Source of the DNA: SIAJ01 sp036266155
GTDB taxonomy: Bacteria > Planctomycetota > Planctomycetia > Gemmatales > Gemmataceae
DNA length: 15,941 bases
NCBI GenBank assembly: GCA_036266155.1
Contig: DATANR010000093.1
Coordinates: 1 to 15,941 of the forward strand
Direction of reading: 5' to 3'
In this document: in pieces, positions 1 through 7,464 of the stretch
How the letters are laid out: each line of letters opens with the position of its first letter
How positions within the stretch are numbered: the first letter of the stretch is position 1
Made by a program: the position numbers and the translations under genes
The notes under the pieces: generated by a model
What the model was told of the DNA's origin: nothing
Databases searched by the model: none
Seen by the model: the letters and a program-made list of their open reading frames with translations, nothing else

Positions 1-17
1 CCAACCCCATGCACCCC

Positions 18-54
18 TGGCGCTCTTCGTGGCGCTCTTTGATTGGCGCCCTTT
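18..54. repeat. Short tandem direct repeats, three imperfect copies
   Basis: TGGCGCTCTT occurs at 18-27 and 30-39, and a variant (TGGCGCCCTT) at 44-53. The copies start 12 and 14 bases apart. The rest of 1-227 holds no reading frame I can support as a gene. The repeat could be the edge of a regulatory region or chance in GC-rich DNA. Confidence 0.4.
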
Positions 55-227
55 GAAATCGGGGCCGTCGTTGGCCAATGACCAAAGTCTCTTTCATGTA
101 TTCAGCGCGATTTGTCTGGAAAAAAGTGTTGATTCTGGAAAAGTAGAATTCGCCTGGAACAGGGGTGGGGCGCGACGGCAGAGGAATCCGGGCGCGGCCG
201 AAGCAGGTCCAAACCGGGGGTGGGCGG

Positions 228-236
228 TGCTAACAT
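228..236 (+). promoter_or_regulatory. Possible extended -10 promoter element (TGCTAACAT)
   Basis: A TGn extension is followed by TAACAT at 231-236, 24 bases before the GTG start of the pseudouridine synthase gene. No convincing -35 box lies 16-18 bases upstream. Similar TGn-TATNAT elements precede two other genes in the window (1527 and 12494), which gives modest support. Confidence 0.3.
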
Positions 237-260
237 GATCGCAGCCCCCGGAGTTCGCGC

Positions 261-965
261 GTGTCCTTCGCCGACGCCCTCGACATCTTGTACGAGGACA
301 ACCACCTCATCGCGGTCAACAAGCCGTGCGGGTGGCCGAGCGCGCATTTCAGCGGCGACGAAGAGACGATCGATCGCGTCGTGAAGGCGTATCTGAAAGA
401 GAAGTACGCCAAGCCGGGCAAGGTGTTCCTCGGCGTCGTGCACCGGCTCGACAAACCGGTCTCCGGCGTGCTGATGTTCGCGCGCACGAGCAAGGGGGCC
501 GCCCGGCTCAGCGAGCAGTTCCGCGACAATCTCGTGGAAAAGGTCTATTGGGCCGTCGTCGAATCGGGTAAGCGCAAGACCGCCGCGGCTGGCACGCTTG
601 AAGACTGGCTTCGCAAAGATCCGGTGGCCAGCGTCGTCGAAGTGGTGCCGGCGGAGACCGAGGGAGCCAAGCAGGCGCTTCTGCATTATGTGGCGAAGGC
701 CGAACACGATGGGCTGACTTTGCTCGAAATCCGGCCGCAGACGGGACGAACACACCAGTTAAGGGTGCAACTGTCGTCGCGCGGCCGGCCGATTTATGGG
801 GACCAGAAGTATGGTTCGCGCTTCGGCTTCGGGCCGGGCATCGGTTTGCACGCACGAACGCTGACGTTCCTGCATCCGATTCAGAAGGAGCCGATCACGC
901 TGACGGCCGAGATTCCGAAGACGTGGCGCGGCCGATTCGCGCGCTTGTTGCGCCCGGCCGGATAA
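261..965 (+). CDS. RluA-family RNA pseudouridine synthase
   Basis: A 234-aa protein predicted to isomerise uridine to pseudouridine in rRNA or tRNA in the cytoplasm. The family signature is clear: HRLDKPVSG at residues 61-69 holds the catalytic Asp64 (family form HRLDxxTSG), KVYWAVV follows at 94-100, and RPQTGRTHQLRVQ at 158-170 is the conserved C-terminal catalytic-fold motif. The family signature begins within the first residues (LDILYEDNHLIAVNKP), so there is no N-terminal S4 domain, and the length fits the short single-domain forms. The start is GTG; GGAG at 250-253 lies 7 bases before it, and the ATG at 235 is out of frame. The exact RNA target (RluA, RluC, RluD or TruC type) cannot be set from the sequence. 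The gene stands alone and is followed by a strong hairpin. Confidence 0.93.
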   Translation: MSFADALDILYEDNHLIAVNKPCGWPSAHFSGDEETIDRVVKAYLKEKYAKPGKVFLGVVHRLDKPVSGVLMFARTSKGAARLSEQFRDNLVEKVYWAVVESGKRKTAAAGTLEDWLRKDPVASVVEVVPAETEGAKQALLHYVAKAEHDGLTLLEIRPQTGRTHQLRVQLSSRGRPIYGDQKYGSRFGFGPGIGLHARTLTFLHPIQKEPITLTAEIPKTWRGRFARLLRPAG

Positions 966-977
966 GAAGAGTGTGTG

Positions 978-1008
978 AGCCCCCTGGCCGTTACCCCGGC
1001 CGGGGGCT
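978..1008 (+). terminator. Strong hairpin after the pseudouridine synthase gene, likely terminator
   Basis: The left arm AGCCCCCTGGCC (978-989) pairs with GGCCGGGGGCT (998-1008), giving 11 pairs with one bulged T and an 8-base loop. It begins 12 bases after the stop codon. There is no clear T-run afterwards (TAATC), so it may act as a weak intrinsic terminator or as an mRNA end-stabilising stem. Confidence 0.6.
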
Positions 1009-1047
1009 TAATCATGTCCCCAACCGCCCACGCATCAGGAGTCCCAC

Positions 1048-1473
1048 ATGCGCATGCTGTCCGCTGTCGCCCTGTTCGCGATCGCTTTCGTGGTTGGCCC
1101 GGCCGTCGCCGACGACACGGCCAAAAAGGACAAGGCATTGGTCGGGTCGTTCACTCGCAAGGCCGGCGACCTGGATTTGAAGCTCGATTTCAAGAAAGAC
1201 AGTGTGATGGTCTTCAACGTGACCATCGGCGACCTCGGCTGCGTGATGACGAGCAAGTACGAGAAAGACAAGGACGGCGTTTACCACTGCGAGGTCACCA
1301 GCTTCGAAAAGAAGGGCGATTTCCCGGTGACGCGTGAGAAGGGCTACAAATTCACGTTCAAGCTCGACGTGAAAGAAAAGGCGATCGTCATGAGCGATCT
1401 GACTGGCAGTGAAATCGACGACGACGCCAAGAAGGCCATTGAGGGCGAATATGAAATGGCGAAGGGTGATTGA
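1048..1473 (+). CDS. Small secreted protein of unknown function
   Basis: A 141-aa protein with a classical signal peptide (MRMLSAVALFAIAFVVGPAVA, likely cleaved after residue 21 before DD). No lipobox cysteine is seen. The mature part is lysine- and aspartate-rich with alternating hydrophobic strands (LVGSFTRKAGDLDLKLDF, YKFTFKLDVKEKAIVMSDL), consistent with a small beta-sandwich or lipocalin-like fold. It recalls the small secreted paralogous families of Gemmataceae that open with a 'LVG.W/F' strand, but I cannot name a family. AGGAG at 1037-1041 lies 6 bases before the ATG and fixes the start. Strong hairpins on both sides suggest a monocistronic unit. Confidence 0.8.
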   Translation: MRMLSAVALFAIAFVVGPAVADDTAKKDKALVGSFTRKAGDLDLKLDFKKDSVMVFNVTIGDLGCVMTSKYEKDKDGVYHCEVTSFEKKGDFPVTREKGYKFTFKLDVKEKAIVMSDLTGSEIDDDAKKAIEGEYEMAKGD

Positions 1474-1499
1474 ACCCGGCTCGGCAATTTGATTTCGCG

Positions 1500-1524
1500 G
1501 AACCCGCCCGGCCTGGGCGGGTTC
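1500..1524 (+). terminator. Perfect GC-rich hairpin, likely terminator of the small secreted protein gene
   Basis: GAACCCGCCC (1500-1509) and GGGCGGGTTC (1515-1524) form a perfect 10-bp stem with a 5-base loop, 26 bases after the stop codon. The following bases (TATGCTATC) are not a T-run. The position and stability favour termination. Confidence 0.65.
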
Positions 1525-1526
1525 TA

Positions 1527-1535
1527 TGCTATCAT
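1527..1535 (+). promoter_or_regulatory. Possible extended -10 element (TGCTATCAT)
   Basis: TGC followed by TATCAT (1530-1535) sits directly after the upstream hairpin and 33 bases before the ATG of the HEAT-repeat gene. A start of transcription near 1542 would give a short leader. No clear -35 box is seen because the hairpin occupies that region. Confidence 0.4.
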
Positions 1536-1568
1536 CAGACCCTCATTTCACCGCTTCGGGGCTCTCCC

Positions 1569-2084
1569 ATGTTCCGCCTCACCACCAGTGCAGTCGCCGC
1601 GTGCTTGCTGGGTGCGTTCGCCGTCTCTGCCGCTACTCGCGAAGAGGAGGCCAAGCGCTATGCGGCCGACCTCAAGAATAAGGACGCCAAGGTGCGGACG
1701 ACCGCGCTCAAGGAGCTGGCGAAGTTGGGACAACTGCAGCGCAAACTGACCGAGCCCTATGTCGACAGCATTATGTCGGTCCTCAAGGATTCCGATTCTA
1801 AGGTCCGCGGCGAAGCCGGCCGAACCCTCGGCCTGATCGACCCGCCGGACACCAAGGCCGCCATCACCAAGCTCACTGAAATCCTCAAGGACGAAAAGTC
1901 GCAGGACGCCCGCGAAGGCCAGGAGACGGGCCTCGGCGAACTTGGCGGCACCACCGACGACGCCGACCTCAAGAAAATGGCCCGCGATGCTCTGATGGAT
2001 GCTCGCAAAAAAGCCGAAGACAAGCGCGAGCAGAAGGTGATCCAGGCCGCGGTGCTGATGATTACGGGGCCGAAGAAAAAGTAG
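1569..2084 (+). CDS. Secreted HEAT-repeat protein
   Basis: A 171-aa protein with a signal peptide (about residues 1-21, ending VSA-A) and two to three HEAT-like helical repeats. One covers about residues 25-60 (AKVRTTALKELAKLG) and another 65-100 (SKVRGEAGRTLGLID), followed by a charged helical tail rich in Lys and Asp. Such repeats are protein-protein scaffolds, and nothing here indicates catalysis. The frame is open upstream to 1470, but the signal peptide marks ATG 1569 as the start. Only a weak GGGG precedes it. The gene has its own apparent promoter and is separated from the previous gene by a hairpin. Its partner is unknown. Confidence 0.8.
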   Translation: MFRLTTSAVAACLLGAFAVSAATREEEAKRYAADLKNKDAKVRTTALKELAKLGQLQRKLTEPYVDSIMSVLKDSDSKVRGEAGRTLGLIDPPDTKAAITKLTEILKDEKSQDAREGQETGLGELGGTTDDADLKKMARDALMDARKKAEDKREQKVIQAAVLMITGPKKK

Positions 2085-2098
2085 AACCGGGCCAGTGT

Positions 2099-2118
2099 AT
2101 GTCGGCCTGTGCCGACAT
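2099..2118 (+). promoter_or_regulatory. Perfect stem-loop between the HEAT gene and the next gene
   Basis: ATGTCGGC (2099-2106) and GCCGACAT (2111-2118) form an 8-bp perfect stem with a CTGT loop, starting 14 bases after the preceding stop codon. It either ends the HEAT-repeat transcript or covers the translation start of the next gene. The two candidate ATG codons of that gene lie at 2099 and 2117, the first and last positions of the stem. Confidence 0.5.
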
Positions 2119-2488
2119 GAATTCGGCAAAGCCTCGCCTAATCGTGCAATTGCCCCTGTCGAACGGCTGGGGCACTGAAGCAGAAATCGCAGCCCGCGAC
2201 GAATTGGCTACGGCACTGCGTGACGGTTTTCACGCACATGGATACGGGCGATTCCGCGGCATTGAGGATGGCGTCGGTAAGGCCAACCTAGTCCTTTCAA
2301 TTCGACCCTTCGACGATCTCGACGCGCTCCCCGAAGAGTACATTCGCGCGGAACTGCGAGCGCGCGGGCTACTCGACAAAGCGATGATCGCTATCGAGGC
2401 CAAGTCAAGTGGGACCGACGGCGGTCCACAAACTCGCTACATTGTGTTGTGGCCAGAGGGGCACACCGGGGAGTTCGATCTGGGGTGA
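2117..2488 (+). CDS. Hypothetical cytoplasmic protein of unknown function
   Basis: A 123-aa protein from ATG 2117 (129 aa from the in-frame ATG at 2099). I do not recognise it. It has no signal peptide and no membrane segment. An opening strand (RLIVQLPLSNGW) is followed by an acidic helix and a second strand (NLVLSIRPFDD), then a helix rich in Arg and Glu, and a last strand (RYIVLWPEG). This suggests a small alpha/beta fold. Neither start has a recognisable ribosome-binding site, and a stem-loop spans both, so the start is uncertain. It lies 60 bases before the PQQ-like gene, where a TAAAAT at 2502-2507 suggests a separate promoter. Codon use matches its neighbours, which supports a real gene. 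Confidence 0.6.
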   Translation: MNSAKPRLIVQLPLSNGWGTEAEIAARDELATALRDGFHAHGYGRFRGIEDGVGKANLVLSIRPFDDLDALPEEYIRAELRARGLLDKAMIAIEAKSSGTDGGPQTRYIVLWPEGHTGEFDLG

Positions 2489-2548
2489 ACAAAGAAGCGA
2501 GTAAAATGTGAATTGCGGTATTCATCGGTGGCAAGCGCGAGAACCGCT

Positions 2549-4081
2549 ATGCGTCATTCAATTCGCTGGATGCTCGTTATTGTTCTGATCAGCCATAGCA
2601 CACTAGCGCCAGCTCAGACAAAACAGCCCTTGCCCGATCTCTCGCCGATCTGGAAGACGACGACGATTGGTCTGCCGACATCAGACGATCTCACTGCGGA
2701 AGTAAACCGTCCCGCGGTCGACTACATCAAGGCCCTTTATCAATTGACTGAGGTCAAGGCCCGCGAGTTGAACCGACCAATCATTCCGCCCGCCGTTCCG
2801 ATCGGGAATGGCGGATTAGTGTACTACACCAACAATCATGGCGTCGCCGTCCGGACGGTTACATTCGGCACGGCCTTCGGTGAACGTTTTCAGCGCGGCG
2901 AACTCTTTTGGGCCAGCGAAGGTGATTTTGATTTGCACAATATGACGCGCGAATTGGGACAACGCGTCTTGCTGGATGCGTGGCGCACGGCGCCCTCGTA
3001 TTCACCAATCTGCGACGCCGTCCTGAATCAAACAAGCTGCCGGCAAATCGCAATTCAAGGCGACTTCGTTTTGCACGTTGACGATGCGGGCTTCTTGCCA
3101 CCTCCCAAAAAGCCGGAAGACGTCTTAGTCAGTTACGGCGTGCATAACGACGCGGTGGGTCGCACTTTGATTCGAGATATCGATATCCCCTCCGGCAAGC
3201 TCCTTCGAAAATTCGGGAACTTTGAGTGGCTCAAAGACTCTCGGGGAAGTGACTTCATCGTCCTCGGCCTGCCACTCGTTGATGGCGACGCGCGCATCTT
3301 CCTGACCGAGCGCGGCGTCCAGGTTCATCTGTTGAAGATCGATTTTCCCAAATACTGTGCCGCGCATTTCAATTCTGGCCCGGACCGCGCCATCGAAGCC
3401 AGCCGGAAATGGGAGATCGAATTGGCGAGGGCGCCGAAGCGGCTGATCGACGATCCGCATCGGCGGACGCACGCCCTTCATCTCGTCGAAGCACAGGGAT
3501 TGATCATCGCGCCGACCAACCTGGGGCGAATCGTCGCGGTCGACTCAGTGTCCGGGAAAATACGTTGGACTCATGAGTATGCCGCCATCAAGGCCAAGCG
3601 CTTTCCTACGTTCCTGCCGGAATGGATCGTCGTCCCGCCCGTGGTTGTTCGCGACCGGTACGTGTACGCACCGGCCGACTTCCCGGAACTGCTCTGTTTG
3701 AACGCGACCGACGGAAAGAAGATCTGGACGGCGAAGAAAGGCGACGGATTGTATCCGGCGGTCGTGGGCGAGCAGGTGCTCGTGATTGGCCGTACGTCAA
3801 TTCGATCGTTGAAGCTGCTCGACGGCGCCGAGCAATGGAAAGTCGACCTCCCTGGTCTGCCCTGCGGTCGCGGCGTCGTGCTAGGCGACAACTATCTCGT
3901 GCCCGTGAGCGAACCAAAAACCTGGAAGGGCCTGATTGCGGTCGTCGACCTCAAGACCACGAAGTTGGTTGACGTTCTCCGGCCGGAAAAGAACCAGCCG
4001 ATCGGCAACCTGGTCGTGCATCAGGACTTCTTGATTTCGCAAACGCTGACCGAGCTTGCGGTGTTTCCGATCAAGAAGTAG
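2549..4081 (+). CDS. Secreted PQQ-like beta-propeller repeat protein
   Basis: A 510-aa exported protein. The N-terminus is a signal peptide (basic MRHSIRW, a hydrophobic core, then LAPAQT near residue 24). The C-terminal half carries PQQ/BamB-type propeller blades: GRIVAVDSVSGKIRWTHEY (about 326-344), ELLCLNATDGKKIWTAKKG (380-398), SLKLLDGAEQWKVDL (420-434) and GLIAVVDLKTTKLVDVL (461-477). Each has the usual 'x.AxDxxxGkxxW' turn. The N-terminal half has weaker strands and no named domain. Such proteins are common in the planctomycete periplasm, often as scaffolds without the PQQ cofactor, and no dehydrogenase residues were seen. The frame is open from a TTG at 2513, but ATG 2549 fits the signal peptide better. 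ATG 2570 is a possible alternative. Confidence 0.8.
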   Translation: MRHSIRWMLVIVLISHSTLAPAQTKQPLPDLSPIWKTTTIGLPTSDDLTAEVNRPAVDYIKALYQLTEVKARELNRPIIPPAVPIGNGGLVYYTNNHGVAVRTVTFGTAFGERFQRGELFWASEGDFDLHNMTRELGQRVLLDAWRTAPSYSPICDAVLNQTSCRQIAIQGDFVLHVDDAGFLPPPKKPEDVLVSYGVHNDAVGRTLIRDIDIPSGKLLRKFGNFEWLKDSRGSDFIVLGLPLVDGDARIFLTERGVQVHLLKIDFPKYCAAHFNSGPDRAIEASRKWEIELARAPKRLIDDPHRRTHALHLVEAQGLIIAPTNLGRIVAVDSVSGKIRWTHEYAAIKAKRFPTFLPEWIVVPPVVVRDRYVYAPADFPELLCLNATDGKKIWTAKKGDGLYPAVVGEQVLVIGRTSIRSLKLLDGAEQWKVDLPGLPCGRGVVLGDNYLVPVSEPKTWKGLIAVVDLKTTKLVDVLRPEKNQPIGNLVVHQDFLISQTLTELAVFPIKK

Positions 4082-4139
4082 ACCGGATTTCATAGGACAA
4101 GCCTGAATTGCCTATTCACTGCACGCGTTGGAGTCTCCC

Positions 4140-5225
4140 ATGCGTTTCGTGCTGATTGTCATGATCGGTGTATCGCCCGCGCTGGCGGCGCCGCGTGAGG
4201 TGATCGTCCTCAAGCCGATCGAGCGCGAGGTTTTCGACTCTGAAATCGTCATCGGTCGAACAGCGGCGAGTGTGACGGTTGATGTTCGCGCGCGTGTGAC
4301 CGGTTACCTTGACAAAGTGCTTTTCAAGGAGGGCACGGCCGTCAAGAAGGGCGAGGCGCTCTTTCAAATCGACGATCGCCTCCAGCGTGCCGAACTGGCC
4401 AAAGCACAGGCCGACTTGAATCGCTCCGAGGCCAGCCTCAAGCGCGTGGAAACGGATCACACGCGGCTCATCAAGCTCCTGCCGCAGAAAGTCGTCAGTC
4501 AGGAAGAACTCGAACGATCGGCGGTCGCAGTCGACGAGGCCAAGGCTCAGTTGCAGGCAGTACGAGCAGTCGTCGAGATCGCCAAAGTGAACCTGGCCTA
4601 TACGCACATCGCGAGTCCCATCGACGGCCGCATCGGCCGCACGCTGATCGACGCCGGCAATCTGGTCCGCGAAACCGATAAGCTCGTAACCATCGTCGTC
4701 GTCGAACCGCTGCACGTGGAGTTCGATGTGGACGAACGGACGGCTGATCAACTGAGTCGCTACATGCGGACCCGTAAAGACAATCGACTTGCTGTCGAAT
4801 GCGCGATCGGGGATGATGTGAGCGCCATCAGGTATCGACAGAAGGCGACCATCGACTTCGTGGACCCTGCGATCGACGCGAAAACCGGTACTCTTCGAAT
4901 ACGCGCGGTGCTGCCGAACCCGAAAGACGATATGCGGCCCGGCCAGTTTGTGAGCGTCCGCGTGCGACTCAGCGATTCGCACCAAGCGCTTCTGTTGCCA
5001 ACCGACTATGCCAGGAACGTTAAGGGGGATTATGTTCTTGTGGTGAACGACAAGAATGTCCTAGAGGAGCGGCCAATAAAGGTTGGGAACAGGTACGACC
5101 ATATGTGGGAGGTCGAGAGTGGATTGAAGCCGAACGATCGCGTCTTGGACCTAAACAATTCCACACGCGACTTGAAAGCAGGCGACGAAGTGCGGGTGAA
5201 GCCGGCCAGCGAGACGAAGGAGTAA
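4140..5225 (+). CDS. RND/HlyD-type efflux periplasmic adaptor (membrane fusion protein)
   Basis: A 361-aa adaptor that would link an inner-membrane RND pump to an outer-membrane channel. It has a signal peptide (residues 1-17, SPALAAP). Two lipoyl half-motifs (VDVRARVTGYLDKVLFKEG at 47-65 and THIASPIDGRIGRTLID at 155-171) flank an alpha-helical hairpin of heptad character at 80-150. A beta-barrel region includes TGTLRIRAVLPNP (249-261) and RPGQFVSVRVRL (266-277), followed by a membrane-proximal end (LLPTDYARNVKGDYVLVVN). The length is typical for AcrA-like adaptors. GGAG at 4130-4133 lies 6 bases before the ATG. Unusually, no pump or channel gene follows: the stop is 8 bases from the convergent end of the WD40 frame, so the gene is an orphan within the window. 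Confidence 0.9.
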   Translation: MRFVLIVMIGVSPALAAPREVIVLKPIEREVFDSEIVIGRTAASVTVDVRARVTGYLDKVLFKEGTAVKKGEALFQIDDRLQRAELAKAQADLNRSEASLKRVETDHTRLIKLLPQKVVSQEELERSAVAVDEAKAQLQAVRAVVEIAKVNLAYTHIASPIDGRIGRTLIDAGNLVRETDKLVTIVVVEPLHVEFDVDERTADQLSRYMRTRKDNRLAVECAIGDDVSAIRYRQKATIDFVDPAIDAKTGTLRIRAVLPNPKDDMRPGQFVSVRVRLSDSHQALLLPTDYARNVKGDYVLVVNDKNVLEERPIKVGNRYDHMWEVESGLKPNDRVLDLNNSTRDLKAGDEVRVKPASETKE

Positions 5226-5233
5226 GGGGCCGC

Positions 5234-6958
5234 TCAACGCAGCATGGAATTTATCATCGGCGGCCGCGGGGCCGTCGTGGTCTGGGCCCGGTCGAGCCAG
5301 GGAAACGTGGACCGGTAGGCTTCATCTTTCACCGAGAAAACGTCGCGCCATTCTTCAAGGGTCAGGTTGCGGATCGCCGCGCCCTCGGCGAGCTTCATGA
5401 GTTGACGGCCCGGCGTCAGTCCGTCGGTCGAGCGGCGATAGACGGCAATCCAATTCGTCGCGTCGTCGACCGCGACCACGCGCGTGCCGAGCGGATCGAC
5501 AAAGAAGGCCGGCTTGGTCAAGTTGTTCGGCAACGGCATGACGGCCGCCGGTTGTTGCGGCGCTTGCGCGTCCCAAAGCTGGACATTGTTGCCGCTGAGC
5601 ACCAGCCAGCGATCGTGACTCATGAAGGCGGCGTTCGGGTTCTCCCGGACTCCGTCAACCGTGACATCGGGCCCGCTGCCGGCAAGATCGCGATCGCGGC
5701 GCAGATCCCAAATCTGTGCGGTTTTTCTTTCACCCGATTCGCCGACAACCGTACCCACGGTAACGAGCGATCCCGAGTCCAAGCTAAAGTCGGCCCAGAT
5801 GATCGAATGCGGACTGGTCAATGTCGACGGCACATTGTCCTGGTCGTGCTTGAGCGTTGCCGTGTCCCAAAGCTTGATGGTTTTCCCGCCGGCGAAGACG
5901 AGCCAACGGCTGTCGGGACTGATCGTAAAGGGCGACCGTCCTGTACCGATCGCCAGAGACTTTTCGCCGAGGCCGATCTCGATGACCTTGCCTTCGTGAG
6001 CGAGATCCCAAAAAAAGTACCTCTTACTGACGGCATCGGGAGCGAAGAGCCATCGACTGTCGCCGCTCATCCGAAGCTGTTGCAAATCGATCAGGCCGAG
6101 CAATTCCTGAAAGCGCTCGAGGCGATGATTGACGCCGGTGGTGAGGTCCTGGAAATATGGCCCGCGATCTGGCCGTTCGTCCCATTTGGGGTTCGGGTCA
6201 AACACGATCAGTGATTTCCCGTCCGGCGACATGAATGGAGCGAACGAGAAGAGCGGGCCCTTGGCTTCCCATTCGATTGTTCGAATTGGCTTGGCGTCTT
6301 CCCGCTCCGCGAGTTGCGCCGGGCTCCATAGCTTGACCGAACTCGCGCGACCACTTTGCGCCGTCACCAAAGTCATCTCATTGGGTGTCGGCGCAAAACC
6401 GAGGACCTGTTCGTCACGTGCATTTTTGACCCAAATGGCATTGACGTCTTTACGGCCCTCGACGCCTCGATCCCACAGCAGAACGGAATTGAGATCGCTC
6501 GTGGCAAACGGCGCGGCGATGTAGCGACCGTCGCCGGTGACGAACACTGGGCCATCGCCGAGTCGGCCCCAGGTCTCGTCCAGGTGGACAGGTGGTCGAC
6601 CCGGGTCGTTAAGATCGTGGAGACGAGCGGAGACTCTCGGCGCCTTGGTCATCACGAACCGGTTGTTCGCCGAGACGCGATGAATCGCGAAGTTCGGCCC
6701 TGTCAACTCCGGGAATTGCAAAGCGCCGATTTCGTCCTTCGATGGGTCCCATAACTTCAAGTTGCCATTGGGATCCGTTCGAACCACGCGGAGCCCGCCA
6801 TTCGCGTTGATGAGCGATGTCTGCCCGCCGGAATTCGCGATCACCAACGGATCGACCGTCGGACTGACCGTGGGCAGTTCCCAGGCCCGCACCGAGCCCT
6901 CCGATCCGCAAGTGACCAGCCAGCGGCCGTCGGTGGTCAGGCCATACGCCGAGACGCG
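5234..6958 (-). CDS. WD40-repeat region, apparent 3' part of a broken nSTAND1-WD40 gene
   Basis: About 574 codons of WD40-type propeller. Roughly ten blades can be seen, e.g. DGRWLVTCGSEGSVRAWEL near the start, GNLKLWDP, NSVLLWDRG, DSRWLVFAGGKTIKLWDTA, KTAQIWDLRRD and DRWLVLSGNNVQLWDAQA. The tail IRNLTLEEWRDVF...YRSTFPWL matches the ending I know from bacterial STAND/WD40 proteins. The open frame continues upstream to a GTG at 7120, but that stretch overlaps the NTPase frame and looks like its shadow. No start codon with a ribosome-binding site is seen near 6958, and the next GTG is inside the first blade. This part was therefore probably once joined to the NTPase frame. It may still be expressed by recoding or weak re-initiation, but that is not shown. 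Confidence 0.75.
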   Translation of the reverse strand, partial: RVSAYGLTTDGRWLVTCGSEGSVRAWELPTVSPTVDPLVIANSGGQTSLINANGGLRVVRTDPNGNLKLWDPSKDEIGALQFPELTGPNFAIHRVSANNRFVMTKAPRVSARLHDLNDPGRPPVHLDETWGRLGDGPVFVTGDGRYIAAPFATSDLNSVLLWDRGVEGRKDVNAIWVKNARDEQVLGFAPTPNEMTLVTAQSGRASSVKLWSPAQLAEREDAKPIRTIEWEAKGPLFSFAPFMSPDGKSLIVFDPNPKWDERPDRGPYFQDLTTGVNHRLERFQELLGLIDLQQLRMSGDSRWLFAPDAVSKRYFFWDLAHEGKVIEIGLGEKSLAIGTGRSPFTISPDSRWLVFAGGKTIKLWDTATLKHDQDNVPSTLTSPHSIIWADFSLDSGSLVTVGTVVGESGERKTAQIWDLRRDRDLAGSGPDVTVDGVRENPNAAFMSHDRWLVLSGNNVQLWDAQAPQQPAAVMPLPNNLTKPAFFVDPLGTRVVAVDDATNWIAVYRRSTDGLTPGRQLMKLAEGAAIRNLTLEEWRDVFSVKDEAYRSTFPWLDRAQTTTAPRPPMINSMLR

Positions 6959-7464
6959 GGATCGACTTCGTCGCGATAGCGGAACAACTCCTCGAATTGG
7001 TCGACCAGTATCAGCAAGCGTTCGCCGGGCGGTAAGATAGCAGCTTCCTTCGCGAGACTCGTCTTGCGAAGAAGTTCGATCAGCCCGAGCGGACTGACTT
7101 CCAATGTCGACAACGCCCACGACACCGCGTCGGCATTGTCGTACACCGGCGAGCGCGACGTCCGCAACAGTGCTGTCGCCAGATTCGTCAGTGGCTGGTC
7201 ACGCGGTTTCATGTCGGCGATGCGCCAGCGATCGCCGCCGGCCATGTACCCGGCTTCCAGCGCGGCGATCATGCCGGCATAGGCGAGCGATGACTTCCCG
7301 GACCCGGATGCGCCGACCAGTGCGAGGAACTGGTTGTCCGCTAACTTCTGGAGGATGCGATCGACCTGTTCTTCGCGTCCGAAGAAGATGTCCGCCTGGT
7401 TCTGCTGAAACGGCGGGAGGCCGGGATACGGCGCCGGATGTTTGGGCTGAATCGAGACGATCAT
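6937..7464 (-). CDS. nSTAND1-type NTPase domain, truncated after Walker B
   Basis: A 175-aa frame with the hallmarks of the nSTAND1 P-loop NTPase found in bacterial conflict systems: PYPGLPPF (13-19) and FFGREEQ (27-33) ahead of the P-loop, Walker A GASGSGKSS (51-59), and Walker B LILVDQFEELF (151-161) with Asp155 and Glu158/159. A complete domain runs on for some 200 residues (sensor, arginine finger, winged helix). Here the frame stops at RYRDEVDPASRRMA. The ATG overlaps the stop of the upstream TIR gene by 4 bases (ATGA), implying translational coupling, and G-rich sequence precedes it. WD40 blades follow at once in another frame (-1), so the gene appears to have lost its middle. Whether the fragment has ATPase activity is doubtful. 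Confidence 0.8.
   Translation of the reverse strand: MIVSIQPKHPAPYPGLPPFQQNQADIFFGREEQVDRILQKLADNQFLALVGASGSGKSSLAYAGMIAALEAGYMAGGDRWRIADMKPRDQPLTNLATALLRTSRSPVYDNADAVSWALSTLEVSPLGLIELLRKTSLAKEAAILPPGERLLILVDQFEELFRYRDEVDPASRRMA

Noticed and set aside
5355..7040. Long plus-strand open frames opposite the WD40 region (e.g. 5105-6214)
   Set aside because: They are high-GC antisense shadows. The minus-strand frame carries clear WD40 blades, while these show arginine-rich, motif-free peptides without start signals.
6937..7120. Programmed -1 frameshift joining the NTPase and WD40 frames
   Set aside because: No slippery heptamer or obvious stimulatory structure is seen in the overlap, and about 200 residues of the NTPase domain would still be missing after a shift.
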